From the NCBI GenBank assembly GCA_002179805.1, contig NAVB01000992.1, positions 1 through 55,373 on the forward strand: 55,373 bases of DNA, read 5' to 3'. Position numbers and translations under genes: made by a program. Of this stretch, positions 35,801-47,800 are shown in pieces; the stretch's first letter is position 1; each line of letters starts with the position of its first letter. The notes beneath the pieces are model-generated. The model searched no databases. It was not told the DNA's origin and was given only the letters and a program-made list of their open reading frames with translations. This DNA is from Acanthamoeba lenticulata. Lineage: Eukaryota > Discosea > Longamoebia > Acanthamoebidae.

Positions 35801-38800
35801 CGCCGCGCACCGACACAGAGTCGTGGACGAACAGGTCGTCCGACACCGTGGCCGAAGTGAGCACGTGAACGTCGGTCTGGAAGGTCGACTGGCCCACAAC
35901 GTTGAGCCTGTCAGCGATGAGGGCCTGGCCGATAACCTCGAGGTCGCCGCCGATGGAGGCATCGCGAACGATGACGGTGTCGCGAGCGACAGAGAGGTCG
36001 TTGTTGGCGAACACGTCGCCGTCAAGAGTGGACTTGCCGGTGACACGCGTGTTGGCGTTGACCAAAAGGTCCGACTTGAGTGTAGTCTTGCCCATGACGA
36101 CGAGTTTCTGGCCGAGGCTGGTGGCCTTCTCCACGAAGAGAGAACCGTCGGTGCTCACGTCGCCGCGCACGGAGATCTCGCCGCGGATGCTCGTGTCCTG
36201 TTCGACCAGCAGCTCGCCAGCAATGTGCACATTGGCGCCCGCCGTGATGTCCTCAGCAAACGATGAAAGGCCGTCGACGTAGAGACCGTCGCGCAGCTCG
36301 GTGAACTTGTCCACGCGCAGCTCGCCGCCGACAAGCACGTCGGAATAGGTGCGCACGATGCCCTCGAGCGTGGAGGTCTCCTCGACCGTGAGCGATTGCG
36401 ACACAACCGCGTCGGCGTTGACGAGCAGGTCATCATCGAGCGTGGTCTCGCCCACGACGTAGAGCAACTGACCGAGGCTGGTGGCCTTCTCCACAGAGAG
36501 AGAGCCGTCGGTGTGAACGTTGCCGCGAACAGTGGCTGCTCCCGTGACAGTGAGGTCGGTGCCGACAGTGGCTGAGCCGTCGACGCTGAGGTCGGCGTTG
36601 ACCAGCATGTCGGCCTCGAACGTCGACTGGCCGACAACGCTGAGAGTCGACCGCAGATGAGTAGCCTCGGTGACGTCCAACTGGCCAGAGATGAGCACGT
36701 TCGACTGGGCATACACGACGCCAGCCACGGTGGCTGTCTCGCTGACCGTGAGCGACCTGGTCACGTGAGCATCAGCGCTGACGAGGAGGTCATCGGCGAG
36801 AGTGGTCTCGCCCACGACGAAGAGCTTAGAGCCGAGGCTCGTGGCCTTCTCCACGCGCAGCTCGCCCTCGACATGAGCGTCGGACAGCGCTGACAGCAAG
36901 CCGGACACGGTGACCTGGGCGAGCGCGTAGACGTTGCCATCAATGCGCAGCGCGTCCTCGAGCGACACAGCGCCTCCGATGCGAGCCTCGCCTGACACGT
37001 CAAGCGCGCCCTCGACGAAGGCATTGCGTCCAATGACGGCGTCGTTGTTGACTGACAGGTCGAAACCGACGCTGACAATACCAGTGATAGTAGCATCGGC
37101 GTCGACGTAGAGCTGGTTCCAGAGGTTGGTGGCACCATCGACGTCGAGGCCCGAGAGGAGGCTCACGTGGCCAACAACTTCGAGGGTCTGGCCGAGGCTC
37201 GTGGCCTTCTCCACGAAGAGAGAACCGTCGGTGCTCACGTCGCCGCGCACGGAGATCTCGCCGCGGATGCTCGTGTCCTGCTCGACGAGCAGCTCACCGG
37301 AGATTTGCACATTGGCGCCAACAGCCATGTCCTCGGCGAACGAAGACTGGCCATCGACGTAGAGACCGTCGCGCAGCTCGGTGAACTTGTCCACCTGGAG
37401 ACCGCCGCCCACCATAACATCGGAAAGCGCACGCACAACCTCGACGAGTGTGGAGGTCTTCTCCACAGTGAGCGACTGCGACACAACCGCGTCGGCGTTG
37501 ACCAAAAGGTCCGACTGCAGAGTGGTCTCTCCCACAACAAAGAGTCTATGACCGAGGCTGGTGGCCTTCTCCACAGAAAGAGAGCCGTCGGTGTGCACGT
37601 TGCCGCGAACAGTGGCTGCTCCCGCGACAGTGAGGTCGGTGCCGACAGTGGCTGAGCCGTCGACGCTGAGGTCGGCGTTGACCAGCATGTCAGCCTCGAA
37701 CGTCGACTGGCCGACGACGCTGAGAGTCGATCGCAGGAGAGTGGCCTGCGTCACGTCCAACTGGCCAGAGACAAGCACGTTCGACTGGGCATACACGACG
37801 CCAGCCACGGTGGCTGTCTCGCTGACCGTGAGCGACCTGGTCACGTGAGCATCAGCGCTGACGAGGAGGTCATCGGCGAGAGTGGTCTCGCCCACGACGA
37901 AGAGCTTAGAGCCGAGGCTCGTGGCCTTCTCCACGCGCAGCTCGCCCTCGACATGAGCGTCGGACAGCGCTGACAGCAGACCGGACACGGTGACCTGGGC
38001 GAGCGCGTAGACGTTGCCGTCCACGCGCAGCGCGTCCTCGAGCGACACAGCGCCTCCGATGCGAGCCTCGCCTGACACGTCAAGCGCGCCCTCGACGAAG
38101 GCGTTGCGGCCAACGAAGGCGTCGTTGTTGACTGAAAGATCGCGACCAACGCTGGCGATCCCGGTGATAGTAGCATCGGCGTCGACGTAGAGCTGGTTCC
38201 AGAGGTTGGTGGCACCATCGACGTCGAGGCCCGAGAGGAGGCTCACGTGGCCAACAACTTCGAGGGTCTGGCCGAGGCTCGTGGCCTTCTCCACGAAGAG
38301 AGAACCGTCGGTGCTCACGTCGCCGCGCACGGAGATCTCGCCGCGGATGCTCGTGTCCTGTTCGACCAGCAGCTCGCCAGCAATGTGCACATTGGCGCCC
38401 GCCGTGATGTCCTCAGCAAACGATGAAAGGCCGTCGACGTAGAGACCGTCGCGCAGCTCGGTGAACTTGTCCACGCGCAGCTCGCCGCCGACAAGCACGT
38501 CGGAATAGGTGCGCACGATGCCCTCGAGCGTGGAGGTCTCCTCGACCGTGAGCGATTGCGACACAACCGCGTCAGCGTTGACGAGCAGGTCATCATCGAG
38601 CGTGGTCTCGCCCACAACAAAGAGTCTATGACCGAGGCTGGTGGCCTTCTCCACAGAGAGAGAACCATCAGTGTGCACGTCGCCGCGCACCGACACAGAG
38701 TCGTGGACGAACAGGTCGTCCGACACCGTGGCCGAAGTGAGCACGTGCAAGTCGTCATGGAGGGTCGACTGGCCCACAACGTTGAGCCTGTCACCAATGA

Positions 38801-41800
38801 AAGCGTGGCCAACAACCTCGAGGTCGCCGCCGATGGAGGCATCGCGAACGATGACGGTGTCGCGAGCGACAGAGAGGTCGTTGTTGGCGAACACGTCGCC
38901 GTCAAGGGTTGACTTGCCGGTGACACGCGCGTCGGCGTTGACCAGAAGGTCCGACTGCAGAGTGGTCTCGCCCACAACAAAGAGTCTATGACCGAGGCTG
39001 GTGGCCTTCTCCACAGAAAGAGAGCCGTCGGTGTGCACGTTGCCGCGAACAGTGGCGGCGCGTGCGACGGTGAGGTCGGTGCCAACAGTGGCTGAGCCGT
39101 CGACGCTGAGGTCGGCGTTGACCAGCATGTCAGCCTCGAACGTCGACTGGCCGACAACGCTGAGAGTCGATCGCAGGAGAGTGGCCTGCGTCACGTCCAA
39201 CTGGCCAGAGACGAGCACGTTCGACTGGGCATACACGATGCCAGCCACGGTGGCTGTCTCGCTGACCGTGAGCGACCTGGTCACGTGAGCATCAGCGCTG
39301 ACGAGGAGGTCGTCGGCGAGAGTGGTCTCGCCCACAACGAAGAGCTTAGAGCCGAGGCTCGTGGCCTTCTCCACGCGCAGCTCGCCCTCGACATGAGCGT
39401 CGGACAGCGCTGACAGCAGACCGGACACGGTGACCTGGGCGAGCGCGTAGACGTTGCCGTCCACGCGCAGCGCGTCCTCGAGCGACACAGCGCCTCCGAT
39501 GCGAGCCTCGCCTGACACGTCAAGCGCGCCCTCGACGAAGGCGTTGCGTCCGATGACGGCGTCGTTGTTGACAGACAGGTCGAAACCGACGCTGACAACA
39601 CCGGTGATAGTAGCATCAGCATCGACGTAGAGCTGGTTCCAGAGGTTGGTGGCACCATCGACGTCGAGGCTCGAGAGGAGGCTCACGTGGCCAACAACCG
39701 AAAGCGTCTGGCCGAGGCTCGTGGCCTTCTCCACCAACAACATACCGTCGGTGCGGATGTCGCTGCGAATGGAGGCTGCGCCCTTAACGAACAAATCGGT
39801 ACCAACGGTAGCTGAGCCGTCGACGCTGAGGTCGGCGTTGACCAGCATGTCAGCCTCGAACGTCGACTGGCCGTCAACGCTGAGAGTCGACCGGAGATGA
39901 GTAGCCTCGGTGACGTCCAACTGGCCAGAGACGAGCACGTTCGACTGGGCGTACACGACGCCAGCCACGGTGGCTGTCTCGCTGACTGTGAGCGACCTGG
40001 TCACATGCGCGTCCGCGCTGACGAGGAGGTCATCGGCGAGAGTGGTCTCGCCCACGACGAAGAGCTTAGAGCCGAGGCTCGTGGCCTTCTCGACGGAGAG
40101 AGATCCGTCGGTCAGAACATCACCGCGCACGGTCAGGTAACCGTTGATGTCGGCATTCTGATTAACCTCGAGAGATTGATCAATGAAGGTGTTGCCATAG
40201 ACGTAGACGTTGTCCTGCAGCGACGAAATGCCCGTAACAGCGACGCTGCCCGAAACCAGAACGTTGCCGCCAACCTCGAGGTCGTCGTGCACGGAAGCGC
40301 TTGCGCCCACCCAGAGGTTTTGCTCGAGCGAAGAGTCTCCACCGACGCGGAAGTCAGCTGAGACGGCCGCGTTGTGACCAACCGACAGTGAATCCAGCAC
40401 TGTGGTGGTGCCAGTCACAAGGAGAGCGTCGTCGATGGTGGTTTCACCAACGACAAGCAGAGTGGCGCCCAAGCTGGTGGCCTTCTCAACCGACAGCTCG
40501 CCATCGGTCATCATGCTGCCACGAACCGACAAATGGCCGGTGATATCCGAATTGCCCTGGACGCTGAGATTCTTATCGACCTGGGCGTTGCCGTGGATGA
40601 AAACGTTGTCCTTGAGAGTCGAAACGCCAACAACAATGAGGTTGCTGTTGAGGAGCGTGTTGCCGGTGACCTCGAGATCGCCCTTGACCGAGGTGTCGCG
40701 GCCGATGACGGCGTCGTGGGTAACCGACAGGTCGTTGCCAGCGAACACATTGCCCTTCAGGTTCGACTCGCCAGTGACGGCAAGATCAGCTTCAATGAGC
40801 ACGTCATCCTTGAGAGTGGTCTCGCCCTCGACGTAGAGCGTGTGGCCGAGGCTGGTGGCCTTCTCCACCGACAAGCTGCCGTCAGTACGAACGTCGCCGC
40901 GAATCGTGGCGGCACCCTGGACCGAGAGATCAGTGCCGACGGTGGCTGAGCCCTGAACGCTGAGGTCGGCATTGATAATCATGTCGGCCTCGAACGTCGA
41001 CTGGCCGACGACGCTGAGAGTCGACCGCAGAAGAGTGGCCTGCGTCACGTCCAACTGGCCAGAGACGAGCACGTTCGACTGGGCGTACACGATGCCCTCC
41101 ACAGTGGCGGTATTGCCAATGGTGAGCGACTCAGTCACGTGAGCATCAGCATTCACCAGAAGGTCAGACTGGAGAGTAGTCTCGCCCACAACAAAGAGCT
41201 TCTGACCGAGACTGGTGGCCTTCTCAACCGACAGGCTGCCGTCGGTCATGATGTTCTGGCGCACAGAAAGATCGCCAGAAATGTCCGCATCGCCGTCTAC
41301 GCTCAGATCTTCGTCAACCTTGGCGTTGCCGTAGATGAACACGTTGTCCTGCAGAGTGGAAACACCGATGACGACAAGGTTGCTGCCTAGGAGCGCGTTA
41401 CCGGTGACCTCGAGATCGCCCTTGACCGAGGTGTCGCGGCCGATGACGGCGTCGCGGGTGACCGACAGGTCGTTGCCAGCGAACACGTCGCCCTTCAGGT
41501 TCGACTCGCCAGTGACGATGAGGTCCGCGTCAACGAGCACGTCATCCGCGAGAGTGGACTCGCCAACGACGAGGAGGTTCTGGCCAAGGCTGGTGGCCTT
41601 CTCCACAGAAAGAGAGCCGTCGGTGTGCACGTTGCCGCGAACAGTGGCGGCGCGTGCGACAGTGAGGTCGGTGCCGACAGTGGCTGAGCCGTCGACGCTG
41701 AGGTCGGCGTTGACAATCATGTCGGCCTCGAACGTCGACTGGCCGACGACGCTGAGGGTTGCCCGCAGAAGAGTAGCCTCCGTCACACGGAGTTCACCAG

Positions 41801-44800
41801 CGACCAAGACGTCGGACTGAGCATAGACGACTCCGTCAACGGTAGCCGTTTCCTTGACACTGAGTGACGCGCTGACGTAGGCGTTGGCGTTGACGAGCAG
41901 GTCGTCCTTGAGAGTGGTCTCGCCCACGACGTAGAGGGCGGCACCAAGGCTGGTGGCCTTGTCGACAAACACCATGCCGTCGGTGCGCACATTGCCGCGC
42001 ACGGTGGCCGCGCCCTCAACCGAGAGGACGGCACCGACAGTCACGGAGCCAGACACATCGACGTCGGCGTTGACAGCGACGTCAGCCTCGAAGGTCGACT
42101 GGCCGTCGACGCTGAGAGTCGACCGCAGAAGCGTGGCCTCATCCACGTGCAGCTCGCCAGCGACGAGCACGTTGGACTGAGCGTAGACGATGCCCTCCAC
42201 AGTGGCGGTCTTCTCCACGCTGAGCGACTCGCTGACGTGGGCGTTGGCGTTGACGAGCAGGTCGTCCTTGAGAGTGGTCTCGCCCACGACGTAGAGGGCG
42301 GCACCAAGGCTGGTGGCCTTGTCGACAAACACCATGCCGTCGGTGCGCACGTCGCCACGAATAGTAGCCACGCCCTCAACGGAGAGAGCAGAGCCAACGG
42401 TAACAGAACCAGAGACATCGACGTCAGCGTTGACGAGCATGTCGGACTCGAACGTGGACTGGCCGTCGACGCTGAGAGCGGAGCGCAGAAGCGTGGCATC
42501 TTCAACACGGAGCTCACCTGCGACCAACACGTTGGACTGAGCGTAGACGATGCCCTCCACAGTGGCGGTCTTCTCCACGCTGAGCGACTCGCTGACGTGG
42601 GCGTTGGCGTTGACCAGCAGGTCGTCCTCGAGCGTGGTCTCGCCCACGACGAAGAGCTTCTGGCCGAGACTGGTGGCCTTCTCCACAAACACCATACCGT
42701 CGGTGCGCACATTGCCGCGAACGGTGGCCGCGCCCTCAACCGAGAGGACGGCACCGACAGTCACGGAGCCAGACACATCGACGTCGGCGTTGACAGCGAC
42801 GTCAGCCTCGAAGGTCGACTGGCCGTCGACGCTGAGAGTCGACCGCAGAAGCGTGGCCTCATCCACGTGCAGCTCGCCAGCGACGAGCACGTGCGACTGG
42901 GCGTACACGATGCCCTCCACAGTGGCGGTCTTCTCCACGCTGAGCGACTCGCTGACGTGAGCGTTGGCGTTGACCAGCAGGTCGTCCTCGAGAGTGGTCT
43001 GGCCCACGACGAAGAGCTTCTGGCCGAGACTGGTGGCCTTCTCCACGAACACCATACCGTCGGTGCGCACGTCGCCACTAAATGTAGCCATGCCCTTGAC
43101 GGTGAGCTCGGAGCCAACGTTGACGGAACCAGAGACATCGACGTCAGCGTTAACAGCGACGTCAGCCTCGAAGGTCGACTGGCGGTCGACGCTCAGGGTA
43201 GATTTCAGGTGCGTAGGACCCTGCACATTCAGCTCTCCATCGACAATCGCGTCATATTTCGCGTAAAGGGTGCTCGCAACCGTGGCAGAGTAAGCGACAG
43301 TCAGCGAATTAGCGACGTAAGCGTCGGCGTTGACGATCAGCCGGGACTGGAGGGTGGACTGGCCGACGACGTAGAGATCATTGCCGAGGCTGGTAGTCTT
43401 GTCGACATAGACGTTGCCCTGGGCACGAAGATCGCCACGAATGGAGGTCTCACCCTGAACGGAGAGATAAGAGCCGACGCTGACCGAGCCAGATACAAAG
43501 GCGTCGGCGTTAAGCATAACGTCAGCCTCGAAGGTCGACTGGCCGTCGACGCTGAGAGTCGACCGCAGAAGCGTGGCCTCATCCACGTGCAGCGCGCCGG
43601 CGACGAGCACGTGCGACTGGGCGTACACGATGCCCTCCACAGTGGCGGCCTTCTCCACGCTGAGCGACTCGCTGACGTGGGCGTTGGCGTTGACCAGCAG
43701 GTCGTCCTCGAGCGTGGTCTCGCCCACGACTACGAGCGTGTGGCCGAGGCTCGTGGCCTTGTTGACGTGCAGCTCGCCCTCGACGTGGGCATCGCTCTTA
43801 GCCGACAGAAGACCCGACACGTGGACATCGGCGAACGCGTACACGTTGCCGTCCACACGCAGCACATCCTCCAGCGACACAGCGCCTCCGACGCGGGCCT
43901 CGCTCGATACGTCGAGCGCACCCTCCACGATAGCATTACGCCCGATGATGGCGTCGTTGTTGACCGAGAGATCGCTGCCGACGCTGACGAGGCCTGTGAC
44001 TGAGGAATCGGCATCGACGTAGAGCTCACTCCAGAGGTTGGTGGCACCATTGACATCGAGGTTGGCAAGAAGGCGGGCATCGCCAACCACAGTAAGAGTG
44101 TGGCCGAGGCTGGTGGCCTTCTCCACGAAGACCATACCGTCGGTGCGCACATTGCCGCGCACGGTGGCCGCGCCCTCGACTGAAAGATCAGCACCAACGG
44201 TCACGGAGCCAGAGACATCGACGTCAGCGTTGACAGCGACGTCAGCCTCGAAGGTCGACTGGCCGTCGACGCTGAGAGTCGACCGCAGAAGCGTGGCCTC
44301 ATCCACGTGCAGCTCGCCAGCGACGAGCACGTGCGACTGGGCGTACACGATGCCCTCCACAGTGGCGGTCTTCTCCACGCTGAGCGACTCGCTGACGTGA
44401 GCGTTGGCGTTGACCAGCAGGTCGTCCTCGAGCGTGGTCTTGCCCACGACGAAGAGCTTCTGGCCGAGACTGGTGGCCTTCTCCACGAACACCATACCGT
44501 CGGTGCGCACGTCGCCACTAAATGTAGCCATGCCCTCAACGGAGAGAGCAGAGCCAACGGTAACAGAACCAGAGACATCGACGTCAGCGTTGACGAGCAT
44601 GTCGGACTCGAACGTTGACTGACCGTCAACACTGAGCGTAGACCGCAAAACGGTGGCCTGCATGACACGGAGCTGGCCATCAACAAGCACGTCGGACCGG
44701 GCGTAAACGACGCCATCAACTGTAGCAGTCTCGCTCACACTGAGAGCGTCCCGAACGTAGGCGTTGGCATTAACAAGGAGGTTGTCGGCGAGCGTGGCCT

Positions 44801-47800
44801 CGCCAGCGACATAAAGGGTAGCACCGAGGCTGGTGGCCTTGTCGACAAACACCATACCGTCGGTACGAACATCGCCGCGCACGGTGGCCTTGCCAGAGAC
44901 GCTCAGTTCAGCGGCAACGGTCACGGAACCAGACACATCGACGTCGGCGTTGACAGCGACGTCAGCCTCGAAGGTCGACTGGCCGTCGACGCTGAGAGTC
45001 GACCGCAGAAGCGTGGCCTCATCCACGTGCAGCTCGCCAGCGACGAGCACGTGCGACTGGGCGTACACGATGCCCTCCACAGTGGCGGTCTTCTCCACGC
45101 TGAGCGACTCGCTGACGTGGGCGTTGGCGTTGACCAGCAGGTCGTCCTCGAGAGTGGTCTTTCCGTGGACGAAGAGCTTCCTGCCGAGACTGGTGGCCTT
45201 CTCCACGAACACGTTGCCGTCGGTGTGCACGTCGCCACTAACGGAAGCCTTGCCACGGATGCTTGTGTCCTGCTCGACGAGCAGCTCGCCGATGATGCGA
45301 ACATTGGCGCCCGCCGTCACGTCCTCAGCGAACGAAGACTGGCCTGCGACGTAAAGACCGTCGCGCAAATCGGTGAACTTGTTCACGTGCAACTCACCGC
45401 CGACGAGCACGTCGGAGTAAGCGCGAACGATGCCCTCAAGCGTGGAGGTCTTCTCCACGCTGAGCGACTGCGACACAACAGCGTTGGCGTTGACAAGCAG
45501 GTCGTCCGCGAGCGTGGTCTCGCCCACGACGAAGAGCTTCTGGCCGAGACTGGTAGCCTTCTCCACAAACACCATACCGTCGGTGTGCACATTGCCGCGA
45601 ACGGTGGCCGCGCCCTCGACTGAGAGGACGGCACCGACAGTCACGGATCCAGACACATCGACGTCGGCGTTGACGAGCATGTCAGCCTCGAAGGTCGACT
45701 GGCCGACGACGCTGAGAGTCGACCGCAGAAGCGTGGCCTCATCCACGTGCAGCTCACCTGCGACCAACACGTTGGACTGAGCGTAGACGATGCCCTCCAC
45801 AGTGGCGGTCTTCTCCACGCTGAGCGACTCGCTGACGTGAGCGTTGGCGTTGACCAGCAGGTCGTCCTCGAGAGTGGTCTTGCCCACGACGAAGAGCTTC
45901 TGGCCGAGACTGGTGGCCTTCTCCACAAACACCATACCGTCGGTGCGCACGTCACCGCGAACGGTGGCCGCGCCCTTGACCGAGAGAGCAGCGCCGACGT
46001 TGACCGAGCCAGAGACTTCGATGTCAGCATGGACGGCGACATCAGCCTCGAAGGTCGACTGGCCGTCGACGCTCAGGGTAGACCGCAGGACGGTGTGATC
46101 CGTCACGAGGAGCTCACCGGACACAACCACGTCGGACTGGGCATAGACGATGCCCTTCACAGTCGCAGTCTCGCCCACGGTAAGAGAGCGAGTGATGTCA
46201 GCGTCAGCCTTGACAACGAGGTCAGATTGAAGAGTCGCCTCGCCCACGACGTTGAGAGTGTAGCCGAGACTCGTGGCCTGCTCAACATACAAGTTGCCGT
46301 CGGTGTGCATGTCACCGCGAACTGTCGACTGGCCGCCGACCATCAGGTTATCGCCAATGTTGATGCCGCGGGCAACATCTACGTTAGCGCCAACAGCCAT
46401 GTCCTCGGCGAACGAAGACTGGCCATCGACGTAGAGACCGTCACGCAGCTCGGTGAACTTGTCCACCTGGAGACCGCCGCCGATGACAACGTCGGAGAGC
46501 GCGCGGACCATGCCGCCGAGCGTGGAAGTCTCCATCACGGTGAGCGAGTGCGACACCACAGCGTTGGCGTCGACGAGGAGGTCGTCCGCGAGCGTGGTCT
46601 CACCCTCGACGTAGAGCGTGTGGCCGAGGCTGGTGGCCTTCTCCACGAAGAGAGAACCGTCGGTGCTCACGTCGCCGCGCACGGAGATCTCGCCGCGGAT
46701 GCTCGTGTCCTGCTCAACCAGCAGCTCGCCAGCAATGTGCACATTGGCGCCAACAGCCATGTCCTCGGCGAACGAAGACTGGCCATCGACGTAGAGACCG
46801 TCGCGCAGCTCGGTGAACTTGTCCACCTGGAGACCGCCGCCCACCATAACATCGGAGAGCGCACGCACAACCTCGACGAGTGTGGAGGTCTTCTCCACAG
46901 TGAGCGACTGCGACACCACAGCGTTGGCGTTTACGAGGAGGTCGTCCGCGAGCGTGGTCTCACCCTCGACGTAGAGCGTGTGGCCGAGGCTGGTGGCCTT
47001 CTCCACGAAGAGAGAACCGTCGGTGCTCACGTCGCCGCGCACGGAGATCTCACCGCGGATGCTCGTGTCCTGCTCGACGAGCAGCTCACCGGAGATTTGC
47101 ACATTGGCGCCAACAGCCATGTCCTCGGCGAACGAAGACTGGCCATCGACGTAGAGACCGTCGCGCAGCTCGGTGAACTTGTTCACTTGGAGACCGCCTC
47201 CGACGACGACGTCGGAAAGCGCGCGGACCATGCCGCCGAGCGTGGAAGTCTCCATCACGGTGAGCGAGTGCGACACCACAGCGTTGGCGTCAACAAGCAG
47301 GTCATCCTTGAGGGTGGTCTCGCCGTGGACGAAGAGGTGTTCGCCAAGGCTGGTGGCCTTCTCTACAAATACGTTGCCGTCGGTGCTCACGTCGCCACGG
47401 ACAGAGATCTCGCCGCGGATGCTCGTGTCCTGCTCGACGAGCAGCTCGCCGAAGATGTGCATATCCTCGCCAGCAGTGACGTTGCCGGCGAACGACGACT
47501 GTCCAGCGACGTAGAGGTCATCATTAAGCTCGGTGAAGTTGGCCACCTTGAGCTCACCGCCGACAAGCACGTCGGAGTAGGCGCGCACGATACCCTCGAC
47601 AGTGGCGGTCTTGCCAACAGTGAAGGTTTCCGCGACGTAAGCGTTGGCGTCAACAAGCAGGTCATCCTTGAGGGTGGTCTCGCCATGGACGAAGAGGTGT
47701 TCGCCGAGGCTGGTTGCCTTCTCAACATAAAGGTTGCCGTCAGTCCTGACGTCCTCGCGCACGGAGAGGATGCCATGGAGCGAAGAGTCGCCGAGGACAT

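Noticed and set aside
30001..40090. Regularly spaced repeats suggestive of a CRISPR array or satellite DNA
   Set aside because: The repeats are 360 bp long, continuous and entirely in one open reading frame. Variation respects codon register and hydrophobic positions, so they are protein-coding.
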